Shown piece by piece: positions 20,234-28,651 of a stretch of DNA of 64,000 bases. The stretch is from an uncultured Campylobacter sp. GTDB lineage: Bacteria > Campylobacterota > Campylobacteria > Campylobacterales > Campylobacteraceae. The stretch is from the NCBI GenBank assembly GCA_934728065.1, contig CAKVDW010000002.1, forward strand, positions 70,158 to 134,157, read 5' to 3'. The stretch's first letter is position 1. Every line of letters begins with the position of its first letter. Under the pieces are notes generated by a model. It was not told where the DNA came from. It worked only from the letters and a program-made list of their open reading frames with translations, and did not search any database. A program made the translations under genes and the position numbers.

Positions 20234-20682
20234 GTCTTAGAAGTATCATTTGATACTTCTTTGGTTTTAAGCTCTGTTGCTGCTTTTCTTGCCAGCTCAT
20301 CGCACCTTTCATTTAATTCGTGTCCATTGTGAGCTTTAAGCCAAAATGCTGTGATTTTATGAGGCTTTGCCGCGTGCAAATACTCTTTCCACAAAGGGAC
20401 ATTTTTTTTGCCTTTAAAATCCTTTTTTACCCAGCCCTCAAGCCACTCGTTAATGCTTTGCACCATTAAATTTGAATCTGTGTAAAGGGCGATTTTGCAA
20501 GGTTCTTTCAAGGCTTTTAAAGCTTCAATGATGGCGCGAAGCTCCATTTGGTTGTTCGTGGTGTTTGCTTGTGCGCCAAATCCTACCTTTTCGTGTCCTT
20601 GATAGCTTAAAATATAAGCCCAGCCTCCAAAGCCCGGATTATCAAGGCAAGAACCATCAGTGTAAATTTCAATACTCTTCAT
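20230..20682 (-). CDS. rnhA: Ribonuclease HI
   Basis: It degrades RNA in RNA-DNA hybrids. The catalytic residues are visible: the first Asp in YTDGSCLDNPG, Glu in NQMELRAIIEAL, Asp in LYTDSNLMVQS and the final Asp in the NERCDELAR segment, with the flexible His in KAHNGH. A GTG at 20688 is in frame, but the ATG at 20682 has AGG six bases ahead and gives 150 residues, so I prefer it. The start lies inside the 3' end of the TPR protein gene (stop at 20669), so the two form an operon, as in C. jejuni. The stop overlaps the TonB receptor stop by 4 bases, tail to tail. Confidence 0.93.
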   Translation of the reverse strand: MKSIEIYTDGSCLDNPGFGGWAYILSYQGHEKVGFGAQANTTNNQMELRAIIEALKALKEPCKIALYTDSNLMVQSINEWLEGWVKKDFKGKKNVPLWKEYLHAAKPHKITAFWLKAHNGHELNERCDELARKAATELKTKEVSNDTSKT

Positions 20683-21631
20683 CAGCACCTATTTCATAAA
20701 GGATTTTACAGCTTCCAAACTCATAGCAAATAGGACAGTGATAGAAAAACAAAGGCATTTGATTTTTACAGTGCATACAAACATAAGAAAATTTTAGCCT
20801 TGCTTTAAAATTATTATCGTTTAAAATTTCAAGCATTTTAAGTTTAGGATTTTTAAAGGTGTAATTTTGGCGTTTGGGCGCAAGTTTCATCGCACTAAAA
20901 AGCTCAAAATAAGCATCATCGTCTAAAAAAATCGCCTCTTTACTCTTATAAAGCACATCAATGATGAGCTTGAAATCGCTGTGAAAGCTAAAATCCCCAT
21001 TTTCAAGCAAAAATCTTTTCACAAAGTCATTATTTTGGTCTATATTTGAGGATTTTGTATAGCTTTTTAAATTTGCAGCATTTTGTAAAATCTCAATAAA
21101 AGCCCTTTCTTTGCTTACATCAAGCCCTAATTCAAAAAGCGCATCAAGAGTTTGCAAAACCTCGTTGTATTTTTTAAGGCGTAAATACACTATTTTAAGT
21201 AGCTTTAAAGCCTTTTCATTTCTTGGGCGCAAGTTAAGTGCGTTTAAAAGCACCTCAACGCTTCTTTGCAAAAAGCCAGCACGAAAATAAACCTCAGCCA
21301 AATCATAAAAAATGACCTCTTGTTCGTTTTTATCTTTGATTTTTTCAAGGGCGATGAGGTAAATTTGTATAGCCTTTTCAAATTCACCACTTTTGGTAAA
21401 AACTGAGGCTAGAAAATGCAAATTTTCAAGGCTAAGAGAACTTGCACGAAGCAAGTCTTTATGCTCATCAGCTATTTCAAATTTTTTGATAAAGCCCTCA
21501 AGCCCTTTTTCTTGATTTTTAATAGCAAAAATTCGCCACACATAATGCCCCACAGCCACCACCAGCACAAGAGCAACAAGAACTACAAGCCCAAACATAG
21601 GGTCTCTATACTGAATGAAAAAAAAGTCCAT
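20669..21631 (-). CDS. Membrane-anchored TPR protein with C-terminal zinc ribbon
   Basis: The 320-residue protein has one N-terminal membrane helix (FGLVVLVALVLVVAVGHYVW, about 13-32) and several TPR-like helical repeats from about 45 to 190. At the end there is a four-cysteine ribbon (CMHCKNQMPLFFYHCPIC, about 286-303). This layout resembles E. coli LapB/YciM, which controls lipopolysaccharide synthesis, and corresponds to C. jejuni Cj1637c next to rnhA. The LapB link is by architecture only. Confidence 0.8.
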   Translation of the reverse strand: MDFFFIQYRDPMFGLVVLVALVLVVAVGHYVWRIFAIKNQEKGLEGFIKKFEIADEHKDLLRASSLSLENLHFLASVFTKSGEFEKAIQIYLIALEKIKDKNEQEVIFYDLAEVYFRAGFLQRSVEVLLNALNLRPRNEKALKLLKIVYLRLKKYNEVLQTLDALFELGLDVSKERAFIEILQNAANLKSYTKSSNIDQNNDFVKRFLLENGDFSFHSDFKLIIDVLYKSKEAIFLDDDAYFELFSAMKLAPKRQNYTFKNPKLKMLEILNDNNFKARLKFSYVCMHCKNQMPLFFYHCPICYEFGSCKILYEIGADEEY

Positions 21632-21669
21632 CTTCGCGCCTAACTTTGCAAATTTTTACTCATTATAGC

Positions 21670-24600
21670 CTAATATTTATAACCAAGCTGAATATTAGCA
21701 CTCACGCCCTTGTAAGCTTTGGTGTCCATAAAGCCACTTAGAGAATAACGCAAAAACATTCCATTATTGAAATTTTCTAAGCCCATTAAATGCAGTTGAT
21801 AGCTTAAACTCGGTTCATTACTCTTATAAGAGATAAATTTATCTGCTCTTGCAAGGCTTACTAAAACTTCATCTTCGCTGTGATAAACATCTTGTTTGGC
21901 TATAAAAGAAACATTATAAAAACCTTTTTCCTTTTCAAAATCAAGCTCAAAACCAAGCCCTACATCAAAACTTAAGTCCTTGTAGGATTTTTGTATATAA
22001 GTTGGCGTATCTATGGCGTTTAAGCTGTTAAAATTCGCATTCGCAAGGATTATGGGTTTGAAATTTTGTGGCAGAAAGGAAAGTTTGAGCTTGTATAAGC
22101 TGTTAAAAAAAGAGCCAAAGCCCCCAGCTGAAAGCTCTTCATCTCCTATATGTCTTTTGTCGTTAAAAAATGAAAAGCCAAGCTCATTTTGCAGTTCATT
22201 ACCGTCAAGCAAGGCATTTGAATAAAAAGCAAGGCTGTAAATTTGAGGATTTTGTTTAAAATCATCAGCAGAATGCGAAAGTTGCGTTTGGGTAATGCTT
22301 GCCATAGCCCCAAATAAAAACTCATTACCCAAAAGTTTTTTATCATAACCCACACTCACGCTTTGAAGGCTCATTTTGCTTTCATCTTTAGTAAAATAAC
22401 CCCCGCCAGCATTGCTCCACACCCTTTCTTCTTGCTCCATTTGGTCTAAATAAAGCAAGGTAGGCATAAAATCGCTTTTTTGCAAGGGGTTATATCTTTC
22501 TTCATTATAAGCGTATTTTGCACTCGCAAAACGGCGACTTTGTATCCTTGCGTTTATGTTGCGCCTTTGAAGCAAAGGAAGCGTTTCAAGCACATTGCTT
22601 GAGCTGTTTGCAAGGTGCTTAAAGCTTTCATCAAGATTTACTAATCTTTCTTGCAAGGCACTGTAATCACCTAAATTTACGGCTTTGTCAATGCTTTTGT
22701 CAAATTTATTGTGCTGCAACAAAATCTCCAAAAAAGGCGAGTAGGCGGGGTTTATGTGTGGGTTTAGCTTGCTAAAATTGCGCGGATTTTCACGCACAAA
22801 CTGCACGAAAAAGGCGTTGTTTTCTTTATCCAGCTTGCCCGTTGCGTAAAAGTCTGTTTCGTTAAAACTTGCGCCGTTTGATTTTGTGAAATTTATATTT
22901 AAATTTGAGCCTATTAAAGTGCTTGCGCTAAAAATTTTGTAATCCTTGTCAAAAAGCAAATTTTCTTTTGTAACCTTGTCGGCAAAGCTAATGTCGAGCT
23001 TTGTGCCATCTTTTAGCTCTAAATTTTTACTAAATTCAAGGGCAAATAAATCTTTTTGCAATTTCTCATCGTCTGCATTTGGCGTGCCTTGTGCGCCTTG
23101 CGTTGTGCCTAAATTCTGCCCTACATTTTTTAGCTCAAATTTTTCACTTACTGCAAGATTGCTGTTTGGAGCTGTTTTTGTGTTTTTAGCGTCATAGATA
23201 AGATTTTTAATGTGTGCTTGTGAAGTCCCATCGCTTGTTAAATTTAAGCCTTTTGTGTTAAATTCATTTAAATTCAGCTCTTTAAGATATAAATTTGATT
23301 GTGTTTTTAAATCGATAGTTTTAGGAATTTGTCCGTTTAAAAGCTCTAAATTTGCGGTGCTATCGGTTAATTTTAGCGTGCTAATATCGACATTTTGGCT
23401 TATATTTTGCAAATTACCTTTTTGTAAATCAAGCGTTGTAAGCGTTATCTTTGATTTTTCATCAGCATTTAAATTCAGCACGCCCGAAGCCGTGAGCGTT
23501 TGCGCTGTGAATTTGCTTTCATTTTTAAGAGTAAGCGTTAAATTTTCGCTTGTGAAAGTATCCGTAAGCGTAAGCACGGCTTTGTCGTTTAAATTTATGG
23601 TGCTTGCGCCCTTGCTTGTAAGCGTTTTAGAGTTTAGTGTGCTTGAATTTGAAAGGTTTAAATTTAAACTTTGCGTTTGTAAATCGCCTGTTAGCGTGAG
23701 TTTGCCACTATCTGTCAAACTAATGATAGAATTTTCAGTGAAATTTAGGCTATTTGCGCTAAATTGCGCTCCATTTTTCAAAGTCAATTCTGCACTTTTA
23801 AAACTCACGGCACTTGTGGCGGTAAAAGTGGTGGATTTACCATCAAGCACAAATTCAGCATTTTCTTTTGTGTTTTTAAACTCATTTGTGGCGGTAATTT
23901 TTGAGCCATTAAAGGCATAGAGATTATACTCTGTTGGGAGCGTTATATTGTTTGTTGTTTTCAAAGTGTCTAAATTCAAGTTTGAGTTATCAAAACTCAA
24001 AGCCTGAGTTACGCTAAATGTCGAACCGCTTTCAAGTTTAAATTTACTTGAAAAATCGCTATTTTGAAAGCCTTGAAAAATCAAATTTTCCACTTCTGCG
24101 GTAGAATTTATTAAATTCATCGTGCTTGATTGTGTGAGTGTCAAATACTTTGCGTTTAAATTCGCATTGTTTGAAAGCTCTAAATTCGGCGTGAAATTGA
24201 AAAATTGCGAAGTGATTTTTGTGCCATTAGCCGTGATTTTACCGCTATATGAGCTATCTTTGTAAGTTTCATTTGTCAAATCGCTACTTTCAACGACTTG
24301 TTGATACGAAAAACCGCTACCGATGACATTTTTGCCGTCCTTGCTGTCGATAAAATGCTTTCCGCCAAAGTTGATTTGCGAAGTGTTGTCGGCTTTTATG
24401 TCCGCCTTTAAATTCGCCGCCTTTCCCACAGTGAGCGTGGCATTTTTCAAGGTAATACCGCTGCCGATAGTGAAATTTCGGCTGTCCCAGTCGGGTTGAT
24501 TTAGGGTTGATGGCTTGCTTAAATCCATATAATCTGGCATTGCCGCGCTCGTGCCACTCTCGGCGCTTTGCACCTTGTTTGCAATGGTTGTGTCGCTTAT

Positions 24601-26670
24601 AGTCGCGTGCGTTGTAGGGTGTCCTTGCAGCACAATGTTCGCATTTTCGGCTTTTAACGCGCCTTGTATGTTGATATGCCCGTCAAAAATCAAGCTCGCC
24701 CCACTACCTTGCAAAGCCTTTGTTGTTTGGGTTGTGCCGCTCGCTGTGCTGTCATTCTGAGGCGACAAAGTCGCCGAAGAATCCACTAAATTAGTGCTTA
24801 TGGATTCTTCGCTACGCTCAGAATGACGAGTTGTCGGCGTTTTGTTGCCATTGTAGATGAGATTTAAATTTGCGCCGTTTGCGTTGTCGCCGATACTTGC
24901 GTGGATTATGGTATCGGCTTTTTTGTTCGTTTTTGCGTTGCTTTCATAGCCAAAGCCTTGAATTTCTAAATCTACGGCTTGTCCTGTGTTTGAATTTGTG
25001 ATGATAGCCTTGCTGTCGTTTGCGGCTATGGTGTTAAGCACTAGCGAGTTGCCCGCCAAATCAAACTTGCCTCCGCCCTTGCCAAAATAAAAGCCCATAT
25101 TATTTGTGCTTTCTTGCGCGAGCGTGTAAGAATTCGCCAAAGTTGTGCTATTTGCTGAATTTACGCCGTTTGTGCTTGTTGGACTTGCACCTAACGCCTG
25201 AGCTTTGCCACTTACAAGCGCAAGTTCGCCCCGTCCGCTTGTAATGTAAATGTTGTCAAAAGCCTTTTTGTCGGTGTTTAGCGTAACCTTGCCCTCGCCG
25301 ATTTTCAGCGTGCCTAAATTCTCGCTCGTATTGTTTTGCGTTGTGATGACAAGTTCGCCCTTGCCTATTTTATGGAGAGAATCGCCTTTTTGTGTCCCCA
25401 AAGCCCATTCTACCTTAACTTTTTCGCCTATATCAAGCCCAGAGCCTTTGAAGTAATAATTTTCTGCATTTGTGAATTTATAAGTTGTCTGTGTCTGCGC
25501 GTCTGCAAAGACAAAGCCGCCAGCGTAACCACTTATATTTCGGTAAATGTTGGCTTGCACTTCAATTGTTCCGCCACCGCTGAAAATTAAATCTTTGTTA
25601 GGCTGTAAATTATAAGTTTTCTTTGGTGTATCGCCCCTTTTGTCATACTCCAAAGTAGTGTTGCTGAGCATCCATTTGTTTAAATTTGGTTCTGTCATTT
25701 TTAAGTTTATGTTTTGCTCGAAGTTTTTTTTGTAATCTTGCAAATCCTTGTTTGAAACGGCAGCGACATAAGCCTTATTTAGTCCATCTTGTGATTGTGA
25801 AGTAACGCCCAGCAAAACCCACTCATTTTTTTTTGTGTCATAAGCGTAAATTCCACTCCCACTATCTCCGCTTGTAATGCGATTGTTAAAATCTGTGTTT
25901 GGATAGTAATAAAACCACATTCCACGACTATCACAACTTTGACTTTGCACCAAGCATTCATATTGTATGCTATTTTCTCCAAGAGTGCCAAAACCGCCGC
26001 CACGAGTTTCGCCGTCTTTACCCCTGTCAATATCAGTGAGCTTTTCATAAGAATTTCGCAAAGTGATAACGCCAGAACCTGTTTGATAAATGTAAATATC
26101 GCCCTTGCTGTCTGTAAATCTTTCAAGTTCTTTTTTGAAAGTATCTAAATTTGCTTGTTCTTTTGCAGTGTCTTTTTTATCGATAGAGTTTTCAAAATCA
26201 AGCATATCCACTTGCCCTTCAACGACATATTTGTCAAAGCGTAAAAATTTCTCATCTCTACCATAAGGCTTTGAAACGCCGTATATATCGTTGCCGTCCT
26301 TGTCTTTTACGGATTGATTAGCGATTTGATAAGTGCTGAGTCCCCATTTTCTCAAATCACCTTGCGAATTATCAAGTGGGCTTGTAACATGATTAGCCGT
26401 TACCGCAAAGCCACGCCCCACAGAAGTAAGTGAGCCGTAATTGCTCGAAGCGCTAAAATTTGGCACATTTGGCACGCTCACTTTCGTGCCGTCTTTGCCT
26501 GTAAGGGTTGTGCCGTTTGAAGTGTTTGCCTTGCCCGAATTTTCGCCATTAAACGCTCCATAACCTTGCCCAAAGTCCAAATAATCCCTATAATAAAACT
26601 TGCTTATATCTATGTTTTGAGCTTCTAAAACTAAGACAAAAGATAAAAATACTATGCCCTTTTTTTTCAA
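21670..26670 (-). CDS. Serine protease autotransporter (S6/IgA-protease type)
   Basis: This 1666-residue secreted protease starts with a signal peptide (KKKGIVFLSFVLVLEA). The N-terminal peptidase domain has a chymotrypsin-like triad: His94 in TANHV, Asp146 in RFDKYVV, Ser270 in SGDSGSG. A long passenger of beta-helix type (repeated LTLKNGAQF/LNLSNSSTL-like stretches, about 380-1250) follows, then a C-terminal autotransporter barrel (about 1390-1666) ending LGYKY. It belongs with the IgA1-protease-like autotransporters of Campylobacter (compare Cj0223). The target is unknown. Residues about 614-640 (RHSERSEESISTN and on) come from an inserted palindromic element. The frame is intact. Confidence 0.88.
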   Translation of the reverse strand: MKKKGIVFLSFVLVLEAQNIDISKFYYRDYLDFGQGYGAFNGENSGKANTSNGTTLTGKDGTKVSVPNVPNFSASSNYGSLTSVGRGFAVTANHVTSPLDNSQGDLRKWGLSTYQIANQSVKDKDGNDIYGVSKPYGRDEKFLRFDKYVVEGQVDMLDFENSIDKKDTAKEQANLDTFKKELERFTDSKGDIYIYQTGSGVITLRNSYEKLTDIDRGKDGETRGGGFGTLGENSIQYECLVQSQSCDSRGMWFYYYPNTDFNNRITSGDSGSGIYAYDTKKNEWVLLGVTSQSQDGLNKAYVAAVSNKDLQDYKKNFEQNINLKMTEPNLNKWMLSNTTLEYDKRGDTPKKTYNLQPNKDLIFSGGGTIEVQANIYRNISGYAGGFVFADAQTQTTYKFTNAENYYFKGSGLDIGEKVKVEWALGTQKGDSLHKIGKGELVITTQNNTSENLGTLKIGEGKVTLNTDKKAFDNIYITSGRGELALVSGKAQALGASPTSTNGVNSANSTTLANSYTLAQESTNNMGFYFGKGGGKFDLAGNSLVLNTIAANDSKAIITNSNTGQAVDLEIQGFGYESNAKTNKKADTIIHASIGDNANGANLNLIYNGNKTPTTRHSERSEESISTNLVDSSATLSPQNDSTASGTTQTTKALQGSGASLIFDGHINIQGALKAENANIVLQGHPTTHATISDTTIANKVQSAESGTSAAMPDYMDLSKPSTLNQPDWDSRNFTIGSGITLKNATLTVGKAANLKADIKADNTSQINFGGKHFIDSKDGKNVIGSGFSYQQVVESSDLTNETYKDSSYSGKITANGTKITSQFFNFTPNLELSNNANLNAKYLTLTQSSTMNLINSTAEVENLIFQGFQNSDFSSKFKLESGSTFSVTQALSFDNSNLNLDTLKTTNNITLPTEYNLYAFNGSKITATNEFKNTKENAEFVLDGKSTTFTATSAVSFKSAELTLKNGAQFSANSLNFTENSIISLTDSGKLTLTGDLQTQSLNLNLSNSSTLNSKTLTSKGASTINLNDKAVLTLTDTFTSENLTLTLKNESKFTAQTLTASGVLNLNADEKSKITLTTLDLQKGNLQNISQNVDISTLKLTDSTANLELLNGQIPKTIDLKTQSNLYLKELNLNEFNTKGLNLTSDGTSQAHIKNLIYDAKNTKTAPNSNLAVSEKFELKNVGQNLGTTQGAQGTPNADDEKLQKDLFALEFSKNLELKDGTKLDISFADKVTKENLLFDKDYKIFSASTLIGSNLNINFTKSNGASFNETDFYATGKLDKENNAFFVQFVRENPRNFSKLNPHINPAYSPFLEILLQHNKFDKSIDKAVNLGDYSALQERLVNLDESFKHLANSSSNVLETLPLLQRRNINARIQSRRFASAKYAYNEERYNPLQKSDFMPTLLYLDQMEQEERVWSNAGGGYFTKDESKMSLQSVSVGYDKKLLGNEFLFGAMASITQTQLSHSADDFKQNPQIYSLAFYSNALLDGNELQNELGFSFFNDKRHIGDEELSAGGFGSFFNSLYKLKLSFLPQNFKPIILANANFNSLNAIDTPTYIQKSYKDLSFDVGLGFELDFEKEKGFYNVSFIAKQDVYHSEDEVLVSLARADKFISYKSNEPSLSYQLHLMGLENFNNGMFLRYSLSGFMDTKAYKGVSANIQLGYKY
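24751..24828. repeat. Palindromic element inserted in frame in the autotransporter gene
   Basis: Outer arms GTCATTCTGA (24751-24760) and TCAGAATGAC (24819-24828) are perfect. Inside are two more hairpins: GGCGAC-aaa-GTCGCC (24761-24775), and GAAGAATCCA (24776-24785) with TGGATTCTTC (24801-24810) around CACTAA/TTAGTG. The length is 78 bases, a multiple of three. On the coding (minus) strand it matches the copy in carB at 48363-48448. Confidence 0.88.
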
Positions 26671-26718
26671 AATATCTCCTTGGATTTAATTATAGCAAAT
26701 TTAAGTCCAAATTTTGTG

Positions 26719-26731
26719 TTTTTTTTTTTTT
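26719..26731 (+). repeat. Poly-T run (13 T)
   Basis: Lies 22 bases upstream of the -35 box of the dehydrogenase promoter and about 50 bases upstream of the autotransporter start on the other strand. It may act as an UP-like element or be length-variable. Confidence 0.75.
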
Positions 26732-26752
26732 CAAATTTTTTTGCTTTTCCCC

Positions 26753-26783
26753 TTGACAAACACTAGGTGTAATGCTTTATAAT
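26753..26783 (+). promoter_or_regulatory. MerR-type promoter P1 (alcohol dehydrogenase)
   Basis: TTGACA (26753-26758) and TATAAT (26778-26783) are near perfect but 19 bases apart, the overlong spacing that MerR-family activators correct by twisting DNA. The dyad ACAC-TAG-GTGT (26760-26770) lies in the spacer, where MerR proteins bind. The same arrangement occurs at 31869-31899. Confidence 0.82.
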
Positions 26784-26921
26784 AACAAAACAAAAACAAG
26801 GCGAAATTTTGGAGTAAAACCGTTTTTATGGGGCGCAAAATGCAAAGAAATGCAAAAAAGCGTTAAATATCAACGATTTACAAGCCAAAATGAGCCTTGA
26901 ATTCACACAAAAGGAGCATTT

Positions 26922-28007
26922 ATGCAAGAGTATATTTCACAAGCAAAAAGCGGTGCGAAAATCGCCGCAAAAGGCTACGCGGTGGCGGATAAAAACGCTA
27001 AATTTACGCCCTACAAATTCACGCGCCACGCACTTGGCGAGCGCGACATTTTGATGGAGATTTTGTTTGCGGGCATTTGCCACAGCGACATTCACAGCGC
27101 AAGAAGCGAGTGGGGCGAGGGGATTTACCCTATGGTGCCCGGACACGAAATAGCAGGGCGCGTCATCGCCGTAGGGAGCAAGGTGAGCAAATTCAAAGTC
27201 GGCGATTATGCGGGCGTTGGTTGTATGGTAAATTCGTGCGGAAAGTGCGATGCGTGCAAGGCAAGCAACGAGCAGTTTTGCCAAAACACCATTTACACCT
27301 ACAACTGCAAGGACTGCTTTCACGGGGACGAGCCAACTTACGGCGGTTACAGCGACAACCTTGTAGTAAGCGAGGACTTTGCCGTAACAGTGCCGCAAAA
27401 CGCCCCGCTTGACAAGGTTGCGCCGCTTTTGTGCGCGGGCATTACGACTTATTCGCCGCTTAAATTTAGCAAGGTGAGCGCGGGCAAAAAGGTAGGCGTT
27501 GCGGGCTTTGGCGGGCTTGGAGTGATGGCGGTAAAATACGCGCTGAAAATGGGCGCTGAGGTTTTCGTTTTTGCGCGCAACAAAAACAAAGAAAGCGACG
27601 CTCTAAAACTCGGCGTCAAGGCACTTTACACCACAGACAAACTGAGCGAAGTAAAAGAACGCTTTGACTTAATCATCTCCACAATCCCAACCGCCTATGA
27701 GCCTATGGACTATGTGCGGCTGCTTAGTTATGGCGGAGAGTTTTGCATAGTGGGGCTTCCGCCTGCTGAGGTGATGCCACAAATCGCGATAAACTCGCTT
27801 GTTTTTGCAGGACACCGCCGCGTGTATGGCTCTATCATCGGCGGTATGAAAGAGACACAAGAAATGCTTGACTTTTCGCTAGCTCACGGCATTTACCCAG
27901 AAACTGAAATCATCACAGCCGATAAGATAGATGAAGCCTACGAAAAGCTCACCACAGGCAAGGCGAAATTCCGCTATGTCATCGACATAAAAAAGTCGAA
28001 ATTTTAA
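26922..28007 (+). CDS. Zinc-dependent alcohol dehydrogenase (YahK/cinnamyl-alcohol type)
   Basis: This 361-residue medium-chain dehydrogenase reduces aldehydes with NAD(P)H. Catalytic zinc ligands are Cys53 (AGICHSD), His75-Glu76 (PGHE) and a later Cys in LLCAGITTYSP. Structural zinc ligands are Cys106, 109, 112 and 120 (CGKCDACKASNEQFC). The Rossmann motif is GVAGFGGLGVMAVKYA (about residue 190). It is controlled by promoter P1 and followed by two merR genes with Cys54, the layout of AdhR/NmlR carbonyl-stress systems, so aldehyde detoxification is the likely role. The exact substrate is unknown. GC content appears higher than in dnaN or por. Confidence 0.88.
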   Translation: MQEYISQAKSGAKIAAKGYAVADKNAKFTPYKFTRHALGERDILMEILFAGICHSDIHSARSEWGEGIYPMVPGHEIAGRVIAVGSKVSKFKVGDYAGVGCMVNSCGKCDACKASNEQFCQNTIYTYNCKDCFHGDEPTYGGYSDNLVVSEDFAVTVPQNAPLDKVAPLLCAGITTYSPLKFSKVSAGKKVGVAGFGGLGVMAVKYALKMGAEVFVFARNKNKESDALKLGVKALYTTDKLSEVKERFDLIISTIPTAYEPMDYVRLLSYGGEFCIVGLPPAEVMPQIAINSLVFAGHRRVYGSIIGGMKETQEMLDFSLAHGIYPETEIITADKIDEAYEKLTTGKAKFRYVIDIKKSKF

Positions 28008-28034
28008 GGCTTTAAGCGGACAAAACCAAACAAA

Positions 28035-28064
28035 CCTTTTGCGTGTAAATTTACGCGCAAAAGG
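28035..28064 (+). promoter_or_regulatory. Long perfect-dyad hairpin between alcohol dehydrogenase and first merR
   Basis: Arms CCTTTTGCGTGTAAA and TTTACGCGCAAAAGG pair over 15 positions with one G-T and no loop. There is no T run, so it is a poor terminator. It may be an mRNA processing site or an operator in front of the merR gene, whose start is 18 bases downstream. Confidence 0.45.
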
Positions 28065-28081
28065 CGACAGAAAGGACACAA

Positions 28082-28513
28082 ATGAGTTACACTATCATCG
28101 ATGTAGAAAGGCAAACGGGTATTTCATCGCGCACACTGCGCTTTTGGGCGAGCAAGGGGCTTTTTCCATTTACTGAGCTAAGCGAACACGGCACGCGCTA
28201 TTTTGCGCAAAGTGATGTCGAGTGGGCGCAGTGGATAGAGTGTTTGCGGAGTTTGGATATGAGTATAGAAGACATTCGCCGCTATCTTTATCTTTTTTCG
28301 CAAGGCATTAACACGGCTAGCGAGCGCAAAAGGCTTTTGCAACGCCAGCAAAACAAAATCGAGCAGCACTTAAAAATCCTGCAAAATTCGCTTGAAAGGG
28401 TGAAATTTAAAATCGAACTTTACGAGGAAATGGAGGCTTTGGGCGAGGATATTTTCGATAAAAACAGCAAATTTTACTACAAAAAACTTCCAAAATTCAA
28501 GGCTAAATGCTAA
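28082..28513 (+). CDS. MerR-family regulator, NmlR/AdhR-like (first)
   Basis: 143 residues: winged helix at the N-terminus (YTIIDVERQTGISSRTLRFW), then a dimerisation coiled coil (about 80-125, rich in Lys/Glu/Gln). Cys54 in WIECLRSLDMSIEDIRRY sits at the position conserved in NmlR/AdhR regulators of aldehyde and nitrosative stress. There are no Cys pairs for metal binding as in MerR proper. It follows the alcohol dehydrogenase by 74 bases, probably in the same transcript. It is a candidate for binding the ACAC-N3-GTGT or the TGAGAG-N3-CTCTCA operator. Confidence 0.86.
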   Translation: MSYTIIDVERQTGISSRTLRFWASKGLFPFTELSEHGTRYFAQSDVEWAQWIECLRSLDMSIEDIRRYLYLFSQGINTASERKRLLQRQQNKIEQHLKILQNSLERVKFKIELYEEMEALGEDIFDKNSKFYYKKLPKFKAKC

Positions 28514-28594
28514 ATTCGCCACGCCGTTTTTGTAAAAACTACTCACAAAGACGGCGTAGCACGCAAGCCTTGCAAAACGCTTTAAAAAAATGCT

Positions 28595-28625
28595 TTGTCA
28601 AACATTAAGCGTTTTTGTTTATAAT
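28595..28625 (+). promoter_or_regulatory. MerR-type promoter P4 (second merR)
   Basis: TTGTCA (28595-28600) and TATAAT (28620-28625), 19 bases apart, with an imperfect AAAC/GTTT dyad in the spacer. AAACGCTT at 28575-28582 and AAGCGTTT at 28607-28614 form an outer inverted repeat. This suggests autoregulation by a MerR protein. An ACGCCGT/ACGGCGT hairpin lies just upstream (28521-28557). Confidence 0.65.
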
Positions 28626-28651
28626 GCCATCATTTCACACAAAGGACAAAG

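Larger units (their letters stand above)
26671..26921. other. Divergent regulatory region between autotransporter and alcohol dehydrogenase
   Basis: 251 bases. Holds a 13-base T run (26719-26731), a MerR-type promoter (26753-26783) and a long leader of about 130 bases before the dehydrogenase start. The leader has no obvious ORF with a Shine-Dalgarno. Confidence 0.6.

Noticed and set aside
23210..23920. 236-codon plus-strand frame inside the autotransporter gene
   Set aside because: Antisense to the passenger; long only because of the repetitive Leu/Thr/Asn coding on the other strand.
27077..27412. 111-codon Arg/Gln-rich frame inside the alcohol dehydrogenase gene
   Set aside because: It is a shifted frame of the zinc-ligand region, with composition typical of shadow frames and no ribosome site.
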